In this document: positions 1 to 10,995 of the stretch, one piece after another
Layout of the letters: each line of letters opens with the position of its first letter
Numbering within the stretch: the stretch's first letter is position 1
Assembly: GCA_944739405.2 (NCBI GenBank)
Contig: OX123209.2
Coordinates: 10,175,217 to 10,239,216, forward strand
Direction: 5' to 3'
Origin: Euclidia mi
Lineage: Eukaryota > Arthropoda > Insecta > Lepidoptera > Erebidae
Length of the DNA: 64,000 nt
Notes under the pieces: generated by a model
The model's database searches: none
What the model was told of the DNA's origin: nothing
The model's input: the letters and a program-made list of their open reading frames with translations, nothing else
Position numbers and translations under genes: made by a program

Positions 1-660
1 ATACACAATTTACATTTTGTAAGGTGCTGCAACTGTTACACCTTCTATATCACTTGTATATATTTACTGTACATCATAATACTCAAGAATAATACTTTTG
101 GTTAGCCTCAGAATAGACATGGTGAAACAGGAGCATCCACTTACATTATATATACCTAATAATGCAGGCAATCCGCGAAAGTGATCAGAACCATGATGGA
201 AATGATGCAGTTAAATATTAAAATCTAATACCAGCCCGCAAGACCGTCATCGACCTGTCATCGCAAGTAGCACCCGTTCACGAGTATGACGCATGTGCCA
301 GCCATCATCCCTCTCGCCATATTAGAGGGACAGGGATGACCCGACACACGACGCCACCACAAGAAATGACATTTTAGTGAGCATGACGACAACGGTATAC
401 GAACCAGCAGTAAGAAACAATCTGTTGGTATATTGACCATGACCGCCAATTACCTCCATTTTCCAGATCGTTATTATTAACATAAGTTAGTGGAACGCGT
501 GAAGGAATGCAAATGTAGAAAGAATTTTGTGAAGGTGACAAGTGAACAATGATATGATCAGATATAAATAATGTTAAACTACATTCTCCAAATCCTGCAA
601 AAAAAATCATGTGTTCACGAGGCACCTCCACTTAACATGTAAATAAAATAATCGTGAGTT
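1..660. other. no gene recognised
   Basis: AT-rich sequence with only short chance reading frames on both strands. It probably includes the 3' flank or 3' untranslated part of the minus-strand LINE that ends near 675, but I see no poly-A or repeat tail that fixes that end. Confidence 0.5.
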
Positions 661-674
661 AAACAAGCCTAAGC

Positions 675-1500
675 CTATCCCCACGGTGTCTTATCATTTA
701 AAAATTCCTTAATAGTGTAATAACCCCTTTGTAAAAGAAAGTTCCTAATTGTCCGTTTGTATTTGTGCATGGGTAAATTCATTATTTCAAGAGGCAATTT
801 GTTGAAAAATCGTATACCAATCCCCGCAAATGAGTTCTGAACTTTATGTAGACGGTAGTTAGTTCCCACCAGTTTATGTTTATTCCTTGTGTTCACGTTG
901 TGCAAATCACTATTTTTGCGGTATAGAATTAAGTTTTTCTTAATGTACATTAAGTTAGCATATATATATTGCGATGCAACTGTCAATATGTCTACTTCTT
1001 TAAATTTATCACGTAAAGAATCTCTAGCACCTAACTTATAAATTGCACGTATGGCCCTTTTTTGAATGACAAAAATAGTCTGTATATCAGCAGCTGTACC
1101 CCATAACATTATTCCGTAAGACATTACGCTGTGAAAATAACTAAAGTAAATTAGTCTAGCAGTATCTATATCTGTGAATTCCCTAACTTTTCTAACTGCA
1201 AACGCTGCAGAACTAAGTTTTACTGCGAGACAGGATATTTGGGCGCCCCACTGAAGCTTACAATCTAAAGTTACACCTAAGAATACGGTTGATTCGACTA
1301 GTTGAATTGTTTCCTTATTTAAAATTATATTAGTAGGAACACTTTTGACATTAGGCAAAGAGAATTTAACACATTTGGTTTTGCTTGAGTTGAGTACCAA
1401 ATTATTTATCGAAAACCAATCTAATACTTGTGCAAGAGTGTTATTGACGGTATCAAAGTTACTTAAATTACGATCAACTTTAAAAATTAGTGACGTATCG
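675..1500 (-). pseudogene. LINE A reverse transcriptase, C-terminal part
   Basis: This is the region after the catalytic palm of a non-LTR retrotransposon reverse transcriptase. Visible landmarks are DTSLIF just inside the upstream edge (the tail of an FADDTS-type box), LDWFSINNLVLNSSKTKC, a FLGVTLD motif, and the Y-G-x-x-x-W-G segment YGIMLWG followed by QKRAIRAIYKLG, typical of jockey/CR1-like elements. It continues LINE A from 1508-2980, but the palm between LYGIRDTALNLVAS and DTSLIF is missing. The breakpoint shows a short direct repeat, TGACGTATCGTGACGTAT, near 1490-1510. I conclude an internal deletion of the catalytic core; the element is dead. Confidence 0.8.
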
Positions 1501-1507
1501 TGACGTA

Positions 1508-2980
1508 TTAGCTGGCAACAAGATTGAGTGCGGTATCTCTAATACCATAAAGTTTCAATTTAAGTAAAAGCGTATTATGTTCCACACAGTCAAAGGCCTT
1601 TGATAGGTCACAAAAAACACCAATGGCATCCTTCGAGTTTTCCCAAGCATTAAAAATATGCTTTAACAAAGTTACACCGGCATCAACGGTGGAGCGACCC
1701 TTAGTAAAGCCATACTGTTCACTGTGAAATAAATTATTTGTGTGAAAGTGGCTCTCTAGTTGATGCAAAATAATCTTTTCAAAAATTTTACTAATAGCAG
1801 GCACGATAGAAATTGGCCGAAAATTACTAGGGTCGCTCTTTGATCCCTTTTTGAATAATGGTATTACTTTACTGTGTTTCATTAGATCAGGAAATACTCC
1901 TGTATCTACGCATCTGTTGAATATTGCAGCTAAATATGGAGCTAAGCTAGAAATAATTTGTCGCACAAGTTTAACAGAAATGCCCCATAAGTCAACAGAT
2001 TTTTTATTATTGAGCGTCTTGAATACCTTCAGTATGTCATTGGTGTCAATATATTTAAAATTAAAAAGCACATCACACTCATTCACATTGCCCCTAACCA
2101 ACATTTCTGCTTTGTTTGGACATGAATCTAGACAGCTGGTTGTGTTCACTGGTATGTTTATGAAGAAATTGTTAAATGTCTGAGCAACATCAGTTTTCCC
2201 AGTAATAATTTCACCATTAAATTTTAATTCATAATTGTTATCTACCAATTTAGCTCGACCAGTCTCATTGTTAATAATGCTCCAAGTAGTTTTAATTTTG
2301 TTCTTGGATTCTTTGATTTTATTGCTTAAATATAAGGATTTGGCTAAAGCACATGTCCTCTTAAAAACCTTTGAATAATTTCTAACATATTGAATAAATT
2401 CAGGATTAAAATTGTATTTCTTCATACCATATAGATCATACAACCTAGCTCTACTTTTGTATATACCTACTGTTGCCCAATCACAAAAATTTACTTTAAT
2501 GCTCCTTGCAAACGTCTTCAGGTTAAAAATTTTATTGTACTCATCATTAACAATTTTAAATAAGCATTTATATAATTCATCAGGATCATCAACGGTTAAG
2601 TCAATACTGGCGATCTTGGCAGCAACATCATTACTAAAGTGTTTTAGGCGAGCAGAGGTCATTGGCCTACATGTAATTTCTTGTACTTTAGGGGTTGTAT
2701 TAGTTGGAATTACAACCTTTTGCCCGCAGTGATCCGATGTCAAGTCAGTTAAAACAGCCTTACTTAAATAAAGACAATTGCAAAAAACATTATCTAAGCA
2801 TGTAGACGAATGTGAGGTTATTCTAGTTGGTTCAGAGAACAAAACATTTAAATTAAATGACCTAAATAAGCTAACTAACCTAGTACAAATTGGTGATTTT
2901 TCTAACAAATTGACATTAAAATCGCCGCATACGATTATAGACTTCCTACTAGAAATTATGTGTTTTAAGACATCAAACAT
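1508..2980 (-). pseudogene. LINE A endonuclease and N-terminal reverse transcriptase
   Basis: Open for 490 codons. The N-terminus holds the end of an apurinic-type endonuclease domain: CGDFNVNL near residue 18, CLDNVF near 62 and SDHCG near 83. The central region is a linker. The reverse transcriptase fingers begin near residue 365 with KVIPLFKKGSKSDPSNFRPIS, then YGFTKGRSTVDA and the motif A region FCDLSKAFDCVEHN. The frame runs out just after YGIRDTALNLVAS, before the FADD box. Upstream of the first Met homology stops near 2995, so the copy is 5' truncated within the endonuclease. Family: jockey/CR1-like by motifs; clade not certain. Confidence 0.85.
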
Positions 2981-2995
2981 CTATGTTATCGATAT

Positions 2996-3781
2996 GAAGT
3001 ATTTTGCAGATTTTTTTCGGGCAAACTACTTTAAGGTAAAGCAATAGACATCACGGTCATTTTATGGATGGGTGACCGGGGTATGAGATTACGGAGAACA
3101 TGTGTGGAGTTTTAGAAAAGGGGGCCGAAAATATGGTTATTTTTGAGCTAGGATGCGCCGTTACCAAGATACATAATAATATGTGATAGGTACTTACCTA
3201 ATGCAAAGGTACTAGGTACTTATTGAATGAAATTAAAATCACACCAGAATCGAATATTAGTCGAGTCTGCCATGTTGTTTACGTACAATAATTGCTATTT
3301 ATTCTGTGATTTGGTCAGACATGAGTACATGAGATATTGTAAAAATTTAGTAGATTAGTAGGAATGTGCACATTATTTAAAGTGGATATAGGTACATACA
3401 TTTCAAAATAATATAAATAATTATAATTAATGAAATTTTCTTTTTTGGTATAAGTGAATTGATGAAATCGCAGACATTTGAAACTAATGATCTAGAAACT
3501 ATATTTTTAATTTATTACTAGCCGACGTTTCGAATTCGCGTAAACCCAAGAAGATACTATGTGACATCGCAGATTTTTTAAATCCTTATTTATTTAAATC
3601 TTTAAAAAGCATAAAGAATTTCAACGTCTCAGAGCACAAGTCGTATGCACCTTCTTAATTAATATTCATAAGCAAATAAATAAGTAACGAACAAAAAACA
3701 AGCACGTGCCAGCCCCCAAAAACATGTACCTAGTTACGAACTAAGGCGATATACGTAACTAGGTACCGCTCTTCCCGCGTC
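2996..3781. other. intergenic stretch, no gene recognised
   Basis: AT-rich, no sizeable frame. A phrase near 3062, GGATGGGTGACCG, resembles the 3' part of 5S rRNA but extends no further. Confidence 0.5.
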
Positions 3782-4994
3782 TCACCTCTTGGCCCCCGCA
3801 CGATTGACCCGTCTAGACGCGTTCGTCGAACGACTGTATGGATTATTTGACTGTGATTTAAGATTCATTGCTTTTATATCAGTTGGTAATTTATTATATA
3901 TTACAGGTGCCATATGAAAAATGCTTTTGTGCATTAAGGCTGTACTGGTCTGCCGCATACAAAGGCGATATATGTCACGTTGCTTTCTATTATAAGTTGT
4001 TGACGCTAAATTATATAAGTTTGGGTACGCTTTAACAAAATTACATACTTCATAAATGTATAGGCATGGCATTGTAAGTAACTTATATTTTAGGAAAAAT
4101 GGCTTACAAGAGTCAGTTGCCTGTAGCCCAAACATAGCTCTGATGCACCTTTTCTGTGCCTTAAATATTATGCCCCTGTCCGTCGAGTTTCCCCAGAAAA
4201 CTATCCCATATCTTAGGACTGAAGCTACCAACCCATGATATGCCACTAGGAGAGTGTTAACACTTGATATTTTTGCTAATTCGTGAAGAGCATATACTGA
4301 TTTATTAATCTTTTTGCACAGTGTTTCAATGTGAGCCTTCCATGTTATTTTGTCATCTACAATGAGTCCAAGAAATTTTGTCGATTCTGTTGAACAAGTT
4401 AGCACCTTGTTCACCTTTATAGTTGACCATATTCATAGCAGGGTTTATACGTTGTCTAAAGTGGATTAGTTTGGTTTTGCGTACGTTGGCCTTTAAGTTA
4501 TTAGCACCTAACCATTTAATTATGTCACTTAATGTTCTATTTATATCACGTTCATATGTTACTTTATCATAGCATTTAATTGCAACGGTGCTGTCATCAG
4601 CAAAGAGTGTCATAGGATTAGAAGTCGCATTAGGAAGGTCATTAATATATATTATGAATAGTAAGGAACCCAATACACTCCCCTGCGGTACACCATAATG
4701 TATTTTACGCTCTTTCGATAAATAAATGTCCTCCACCTTGGTTTTAAGATTGACTTTAGTAAGTTTGACATATTGGGTGCGATTTTTTAGATAGCTTTCG
4801 ATAAGTTTTAGGATATTTCCCCTTATTCCGTACCTATCGAGCTTCTGCAATAAAATATCCAAATTCACATGATCGAATGCCTGCGTCATATCCATAAATA
4901 TGGCACAGATAGGCGTTCGTTTGTCAACGCAGGACATAATGATTTCTAAAAATTCATATACCGCAAGAGTAATAGTTTTATCACTGACTGTCAT
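3782..4994 (-). pseudogene. LINE B reverse transcriptase, frameshifted and 5' truncated
   Basis: Two overlapping frames make one RT. The upstream frame (4353-4994) starts inside the fingers, carries motif A (FMDMTQAFDHVN), the YGVPQGSVLGSLLF turn and the catalytic FADDSTVA box near residue 137. The downstream frame (3782-4414) has FLGLIVDDKITW, the YGIVFWGNS segment and QKRCIRAMFGLQ. The shift lies around 4400-4414. Sequence right of 4994 is unrelated, so the copy is truncated before the GRST motif. It resembles LINE A in the post-palm region and sits in the same orientation, but is a distinct copy. Confidence 0.85.
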
Positions 4995-4999
4995 CTGTC

Positions 5000-5281
5000 A
5001 TGTCTAATTATACTCCTTCACCACCATCAACATTTGAGTCACCGTCCTCATTTCAGCCTCTGCCTACTCCACAGCAAGCTCAAGCTTCAACTTCAGGGAA
5101 TCAGGCATTAGGTACAAACATGGTGTCTATTGAAATGAATCAAGAGAACTTTTCTAATGAACCCAATCATGCGACGCTACTATATGATGACCAAGAAATG
5201 GAAAATTATACACAATGGAATCCAGCCAACATACGAGTATCTGAACATACTGACGCAGACATAGGTAATATATTCCGCTGA
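5000..5281 (+). pseudogene. possible C-terminal exon of a Harbinger partner protein
   Basis: A Pro/Ser/Gln-rich 93-residue frame without a recognisable domain. Its place, plus strand, beside a minus-strand Harbinger N-terminal exon, matches where the second exon of the MADF partner lies in the two better preserved elements at 14.6-21.9 kb. It begins right where LINE B is truncated, so upstream sequence is lost. Assignment is by position and composition only. Confidence 0.35.
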
Positions 5282-5493
5282 TACCGCATCTCCTGTCGTA
5301 AGACGAGGAAATGGCATTCAAATGAAAGATTTTTTAATCTTCAAGCGTAATTAACATCTATTTGTTAATTATTTTTATTTTGCCATAAGTACGTAGTGGT
5401 ATTCCTGTTTTTAAAGAAAAAAAAGGGGATTTGTTTTATTTATGAATATACTACCAGCATTGTAGCTAAAAGGTATAAATATGTAGGTACTTA

Positions 5494-5823
5494 CCTCAAC
5501 GTTACTGAAAGCCTTTCTTCCACTGATATCGCCTTTCTTCCACCGATATCGCCTTTCTTCCACCGATATCGCCTTTCGTTTCGTATCCTTGTAGTAGATT
5601 TTGTAAACAACAATTCTTTTTAAATTGTCAAAGGTCTTTATGCTCATTCTGTAGTAACCAAAAAACTTTTTTGAAAACATTCGCAAATCATTATATCTCA
5701 TATAGAAAAACCCTTCATAGGTCTCATTGCTGTTAATGTATGAACCGAATACATCTTGCGTTTCCGTTTTCTTGCTGTTAACATTAAATAAATGCAAATA
5801 CGAAGTCTGGTTTCGAAGTCCAT
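5494..5823 (-). pseudogene. PIF/Harbinger transposase N-terminal exon (element H1)
   Basis: Starting at ATG 5823 the minus strand reads MDFETRLRICIYLM, then about 5735-5750 the sense shifts to the frame containing YEGFFYMRYNDLRMF and FFGYYRMSIKTFDNL. That is the usual Harbinger N-terminal pattern of a basic stretch, an L-x-x-L-R block and a Y-F-R-M-S-x-x-x-F-x-x-L helix. The exon ends at a good donor, GAG/GTAAGTA, near 5494. The remaining transposase exons are absent downstream; a C-terminal half instead lies at 10312-10948, on the wrong side. Confidence 0.65.
5511..5570. repeat. 20-bp minisatellite, three copies
   Basis: Unit GCCTTTCTTCCACYGATATC repeated three times head to tail (first copy CACT, others CACC), plus a partial fourth. 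It lies inside the Harbinger N-terminal exon. A 20-bp unit breaks the reading frame phase, so the expansion is either damage or a late event. Confidence 0.9.
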
Positions 5824-5857
5824 GCTGGTCGACCTTCCGCTACGAAAGCTGAGATAT

Positions 5858-6143
5858 GAATGGCAAAACTTGCGGCTGTTCAGCCGCAATGCGCGCGCCA
5901 AATCGTTTTAGAATTTCGCAGTACCGGTTTTAAAACCGCAGCCGCATCTCGCCGCAATGCGCGCTACGCCTTAAGCTTTGGTCTGGTGATCATGACGCAC
6001 AACGCTGCGGTATGCGGTATGCGTTGCCGGACACTCAATCATATGAAAAACGTCGAGAATGTTCTCTTGTTCCGTCGCAGTATGCGTCAGCGGCGAGGGG
6101 CAAGCGCGGTGAAGTGGGGAGGTGTACTGCCGCACAGCGCGGC
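5858..6143. repeat. GC-rich Harbinger terminal region
   Basis: Direct repeats CGCAATGCGCGC at about 5887 and 5955, the near-palindrome CGGTTTTAAAACCG near 5923, and AACGCTGCGGTATGCGGTAT near 6001. A close match to the last, AACGCTGCGGTGTGCGGTGT, occurs at 9903 on the far side of the inserted hAT element, each followed by TCAAT and an ATG. The block therefore looks like paired Harbinger ends (terminal or subterminal repeats) joined tail to head. Exact terminal inverted repeats could not be fixed. Confidence 0.5.
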
Positions 6144-6153
6144 CAGTGTGACC

Positions 6154-6256
6154 ATTTGTGGCAGATTTCTGCCATTTTGGCAGATTTCGTTCTTGAATTT
6201 CATGTGTGGCAGATCATGCTGACGATTTATAAAAGTGGCAGATTTTGGCAGATTTA
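6154..6256. repeat. hAT subterminal repeats TGTGGCAGATTT (left end)
   Basis: The motif GTGGCAGATT or its core GGCAGATTT occurs five times within about 100 bases of the left end and again at 9808-9852 near the right end (three copies). Clustered subterminal hexamer-type repeats are known binding sites for hAT transposases; here that role is inferred. Confidence 0.75.
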
Positions 6257-7580
6257 AAAGATTCGAAGAAAATTCACATTACCAAATTCGGATTTTCAGT
6301 TGATTCGTCTTTTTTAGAGTAATAACATCAGGTTTTATATAATTAGATTAAAAATGAATAATGAACTGGCAATTGTTTCATGGGCAGATTATACGGGGAT
6401 TTCCAGGTTATTCTGTTTTTAAACAAGTGCGTCATACGATTTTGAAGTTCAAAATCATATGACTCAGATCAAAATTTGAACTGTAATCTTACTGGAATAG
6501 TGTTCATATTCTTATCCTCTTTATTGATTTGGATTCCATTCAACTTTTGATTTTAGTACTTTGTATATACGGGAATAGTGACCTATCTTGACAGCCAAAA
6601 GAAGCAATCCATTACGCCTTCTGCATTCCTTTTACGGTACTAACATGTAACGCAACTCACACATATGTAGGTATAGTACCTATGTACATTTAAGTTCGTT
6701 CCTCTGATTTGTACGTATAGTATGCTAGCAATTGATATAATTCGTAGTTTATCACAGAATAGAATATTAATTGTGATTAAAAATTAAAAATATATAAATT
6801 TTCTCAATTGCTAGCAGTTATATTCCTATAAGAAAGTATAATTATGAAAAATAAAAACTAACGGCTTTACAATCAATGATTAACCAGAAAAAAAGCAAAT
6901 GAAATCAAAGTGAAATTCACTTATTCATTTAGGCCACAATGTAACAGTTATGAAAGTCACGTAAAGTGCGTTAGTGAAGCTTATTCAGTTACTGAATCTA
7001 TCTATATTTCATCATTTTTTTATTATTGTTTTGTGTTCTCTTTACAGTTGTAACACCACACTAAAGAACACACTGCCGATTGAATACCAAACCTCGCCGT
7101 ATATATCGGAAGTGCGAGTGAAAACTTTGCTTGTGTGAGTTAGGGTTTTACTAAATAACTTTAAATCCAAATATATTATTGAACTTTTTGGTCCGACATT
7201 GTATGAAACATGCTTACAAAAAGCATGCCCACGAAAAATATTGGCAGATTTATAATTACAGATATATAATTTTCATTATTTTCATTTTACATGTTGTTAC
7301 TTTGCGTACAGCGATATCTATTGAGGCGAACGAAATTTAACATCGTTTTGTTTTTGGTGGCGCCTCTGAATGTACTGTACGGAACTAGAAAATTATAATG
7401 CTGTTAAAATAAAGTGCAGTCAGCTTTAACCGAGTTTCATGGTATTTTTGTTCTTCCTAAATTAGACTCATTGTTTCTTATGAATTACTATTTGACTTAT
7501 AGGAAGATTGAATAGGCTGATTTTAACTCATTCTCTTTTGGAGTGTATCGTGTGCAGTTCTGTGTAACGAATCATTAATT

Positions 7581-9700
7581 ATGAAGAGAAAATACGAGCG
7601 TTCTTATCGACCTGAGTGGGAGCAAGATCCCTTGCTTTCTTCCTGGCTGTCGAGGGCTAAGGATGACCAGGACATTGCATTCTGTAAAGCTTGCAACTGC
7701 AAGTTAATTACAAGATTATCTTCTTTGAAAGAGCATGGATCATCTCAAAAACATAAAAAGAACATAATTGGGTATAGCGGCCAATCATCGGTAAGTACTT
7801 ATACTTTACGATAAGTATAAATATTTAATCAGATTATTCAGAGATGTTAAAATTATATTCTTTTTAAACTTTTCAGGTTCAACAGTTTTTTAAGAAAGCT
7901 CCGTTAGAAGAGGAAGTGAAAAAGGCTGAACTAAATTTTTGTGCCATGCTAGTGGAACACAATTTACCTTTTCGCTTAATGGACCATTTGAGCGAAATAA
8001 TATCAAAAAGCTTCCACGATTCTGAAATCGCCAAACAATTTTCGTGCAAGAGGACTAAAGCCGCAGCGGTAACATACAATGTTTTAAAGCCTAATTTAGA
8101 AGAGGAGATGCTCGCCGATTTAAAATCGTGTGAAAATATGAAAACACGCAAACCGATGTTTTCCCTAATTATTGATGAGACCACAGATGTTACAACCACT
8201 TCGGTGCTTGCAGTTGTAACCAAATATTATTCTGAAAAGGATCTCCAAGTAAAAACTAAATTTTTAACATTGGTAGACTTGAACGGGGCTGATGCGCAAT
8301 CATTGTTTGATGCACTTTCCGGGGCTTTAACTAATGCTAACCTTAATATTGAAGATGCTATTGGTTTCGGGGCTGATACCACTAACGTCATGTTCGGGGA
8401 ACAAGGTGGCATTGTTGCTAAAATTAGAAATGTAAATCCACATTGCATGTTTATTAAATGTATCTGTCATTCTACCGCTTTGTGTGTATCGCACGCTAGT
8501 AAGAACACCATACCACGGGCTATTAACCAAATAGTACAGGAAGTCTACGGATACTTTGCACACAGTAGCAAAAGACAAAGAGAATTTGTCGAATACCAAG
8601 ATTTTATTGGCACTGAAAAGCATAAACTATTAAGGCATTATGAAATTCGCTGGCTAAGTTTGCATGCTTGCATCAAAAGAATTTTAGAGCAATGGGATGC
8701 CCTTAAACTATTTTTTAACTCGCAGTTTTTGGACGAACGAAATATTTCATCGGAATTCTTGTTCAATAGTTTGAATGACAAGATATATAAACTGTATTTT
8801 TATGCCCTAGATTATATATTGCAAATTGTCAACAAACTAAACACTATATTTCAGGGAGATTACACAATAGTCCACTCAGCATTCAAAGACATTTCCGAAG
8901 TGTATATGTGCCTTATGAGTTGTTATATGAAAGGAAATTATTTGAAAACCACAGATCCACTTTCAATTGATCCAAAATCTACAGTTAACTTTTTGCCCCT
9001 GAAAGATATATATTTAGGCGTCAATGTTAGCACTGAAATCGATCGCTTATCCGTGGATGTGAGTTTCAAACCTAGAATCCAATCATTCCTCCAGAGAATG
9101 CAAACCTTTCTTACTGAACTGTGTACTCAATTAAAGACACGGTTGCCGTTGAGTAATATTTTCAAAGATTTACAGTTTTTAGATCCGCAGCATGTGGTTT
9201 ACAAAGATTTTGCGTTAACTTTAAAGGTTGCAACAAATTTTCCCAACATAGTAGCCAAAAACAACATTCAAAAAGTTGATGATGAGCTTCGACAAATCAA
9301 ATTTGATAAAAATGTGAGAGACTTGTTAGAATCAGGTGGAAGTAGCTCCACGAGCACAATACTGAGTGTAGACCAATTTTGGGGAGCGATTGGAAAAATC
9401 CTTGACGCGAATGGGGCTACAAAATATCCAAACATAACAAATTTCGCGAAAGCGTTATTATGTTTGCCGATGTCCAATGCTTCGTGCGAGAGAATCTTTT
9501 CTCAGGTGAATATAAACAAAACAAAAATACGGAATAGGTTTCTAAATCAACATGTGTCAGCATTAATTACAACAAAAGAGGGGATCAAAGAACACGGGGA
9601 CTGTGTCTCCTTTAAACCTACTAGAAATATGATCAAAAAGATGTCGTCAAAATCTATGTACACCGAAAGTGACGATTTGGAAGCAAATGTGGATACTTAA
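7581..9700 (+). CDS. hAT transposase, two exons, uninterrupted
   Basis: Exon 1 is 7581-7790 (70 codons) and exon 2 is 7877-9700; the intron 7791-7876 has GTAAGT and TTTTCAG ends and phase 0, giving about 677 residues. Exon 1 carries a BED-like zinc finger (CKACNC, then H-x4/5-H in HGSSQKH). Exon 2 has the hAT RNase-H fold: first acidic site in LIIDETTD, second in GFGADTTNVM, CHSTALC and the RW pair in YEIRWLSLH, then the C-terminal dimerisation block LCLPMSNASCERIFSQVN with the catalytic Glu. It resembles the ZNF862/SCAND3-type hAT group. No stop or frameshift is seen, so activity is possible. Confidence 0.93.
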
Positions 9701-9886
9701 AGTAGGTATATAGTATAAATGTTTTTATTGATTAAAGAAATTTCATTGAGTTCGTTGTGTATTTTTTTCATTTCCATGAAGGCATATTTTTGGCATTTTT
9801 GGCGCTAAGTGTGGCAGATTTTGGCAGATTTTTGGCCCAGTCTGTGGCAGATTCTTCATTTTTGAGATGGTCACACTGAGCGCGGC

Positions 9887-10088
9887 GTCATTCTCGGTTC
9901 AACGCTGCGGTGTGCGGTGTGCGTCACGGGTGTGCGTCACTGAGTCAATATGGAATTTTTCGAAGACAATTTAATAGAATTAGTTCGCAACTATCCTTCT
10001 TTATATAAAAATAAAGACAAAAAACATAAAAGTTTGATAGTTAAAGAAAATTGCTGGAGGGAGATAGCTGAGAAGTTGAATAAAACAC
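9887..10088 (+). pseudogene. Harbinger end and MADF partner exon 1 (element H1)
   Basis: ATG at 9950 opens a MADF-type domain: FFEDNLIELVRNYPSLY, then ENCWREIAEKLNK. MADF proteins are the usual DNA-binding partners of PIF/Harbinger transposases. The exon ends at a donor, ACAC/GTGAGT, near 10088. No second MADF exon follows before the minus-strand transposase fragment. Upstream 9887-9949 is the GC-rich terminal block that was split from 5858-6143 by the hAT insertion. Confidence 0.7.
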
Positions 10089-10311
10089 GTGAGTTGTTTG
10101 TATATATTTTTAATTGTTTATTCGACAGCGGTAGGTACCTAAGTTTACATAAAAAGTGGCAAACATTACTAGTGACACATGAAACATTTTGATGATTCTG
10201 AGGTTGGAAACTTGATGAACAATTTAATTTAAATTGAATGAACAATTTAACTTGGTGGTGTTTATTTAGTGTTATAGAAAATAAGCAATAAGTTTTGAAT
10301 TACCTACTCAC

Positions 10312-10948
10312 TTAACTTGTCCTATCTACTTCACTGTCTTGCCAAGGTACACTACCACGATCACTGTTGAAATACTGCTTGAATAAGTCACGTGTCACCG
10401 AACCATTTATATTATAACCTCTTCCCGGTATACGCGCCATAGGAATTACATTTTCAGAAGGCATTTCAAGAGTATTTCTGTCTGAATCGTGTATGATCAA
10501 AGAACTCATCATATTATGGATGATACAAGCTGACATAACCAACTTGTCTACGACACGAGGGTTTACTGCAATAGGTGAAAAAAATATTCGAAATCGTTGA
10601 CATAATATGCCAAAAGCATTTTCAGATGTTCTTCTTGCTCTACTAAGGCGGTAGTTGAAAATTCGTTTTGACCTATCTTGAGACGCATGATTTTTTGAGT
10701 ATGGTTTCATCATATAGTTGGTGAGACTAAATGCATCATCACCTACGAAAACATAAGGCATTTCTATGTCAGCTTCCGGCAACTTTGTTGGCGGGGGAAA
10801 CTTTAGCTGCCCATTTTGAATTTTCTTAAATAAATCAGATTTCATAAATATGCCTGCGTCACCTTCTTTGCCATAAGAACCAACATCTATTGTTATAAAT
10901 TTTCGATTCGCATCGACCACGGCAAGTAAAACAATAGAAAAAAACTGT
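10312..10948 (-). pseudogene. PIF/Harbinger DDE transposase, C-terminal exon (element H1)
   Basis: After a likely acceptor (TTAGTACAG) the frame reads FFSIVLLAVVDANRKF, the second DDE region IDVGSYGKEGDAGIF, then YVFVGDDAFSL and the Glu-bearing helix FNYRLSRARRTSENAFGIL, ending at the stop near 10312. This is the DDE_Tnp_4 catalytic half. The first catalytic Asp region (usually A-I-D-G-x-H) is missing upstream of 10948, where unrelated sequence starts by about 11000. Strand and order relative to 5494-5823 are permuted. Confidence 0.85.
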
Positions 10949-10995
10949 ACTAATAATATATATGTTTCGTTAAGATTTGCTATTTCAATTTCCAT

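Larger units (their letters stand above)
6144..9878 (+). mobile_element. complete hAT transposon, 3.7 kb
   Basis: Starts CAGTGTGACCAT and ends with its complement ATGGTCACACTG. It is flanked on both sides by the identical octamer AGCGCGGC (6136-6143 and 9879-9886), the 8-bp target duplication that defines hAT insertions. It encodes one two-exon transposase (7581-9700). The 5' 1.4 kb before the gene is non-coding AT-rich sequence and serves as leader/promoter region. The target is the GC-rich terminal block of Harbinger element H1. Perfect duplication and matching 12-bp ends suggest a recent insertion. Confidence 0.95.

Noticed and set aside
3060..3078. 5S rRNA-like phrase GGATGGGTGACCG
   Set aside because: The match is about 13 bases and neither flank continues the gene.
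5860..6257. plus-strand frames of 120 and 81 codons
   Set aside because: They read through GC-rich terminal repeats of a Harbinger element and across the hAT boundary; no domain, and composition follows the repeats.
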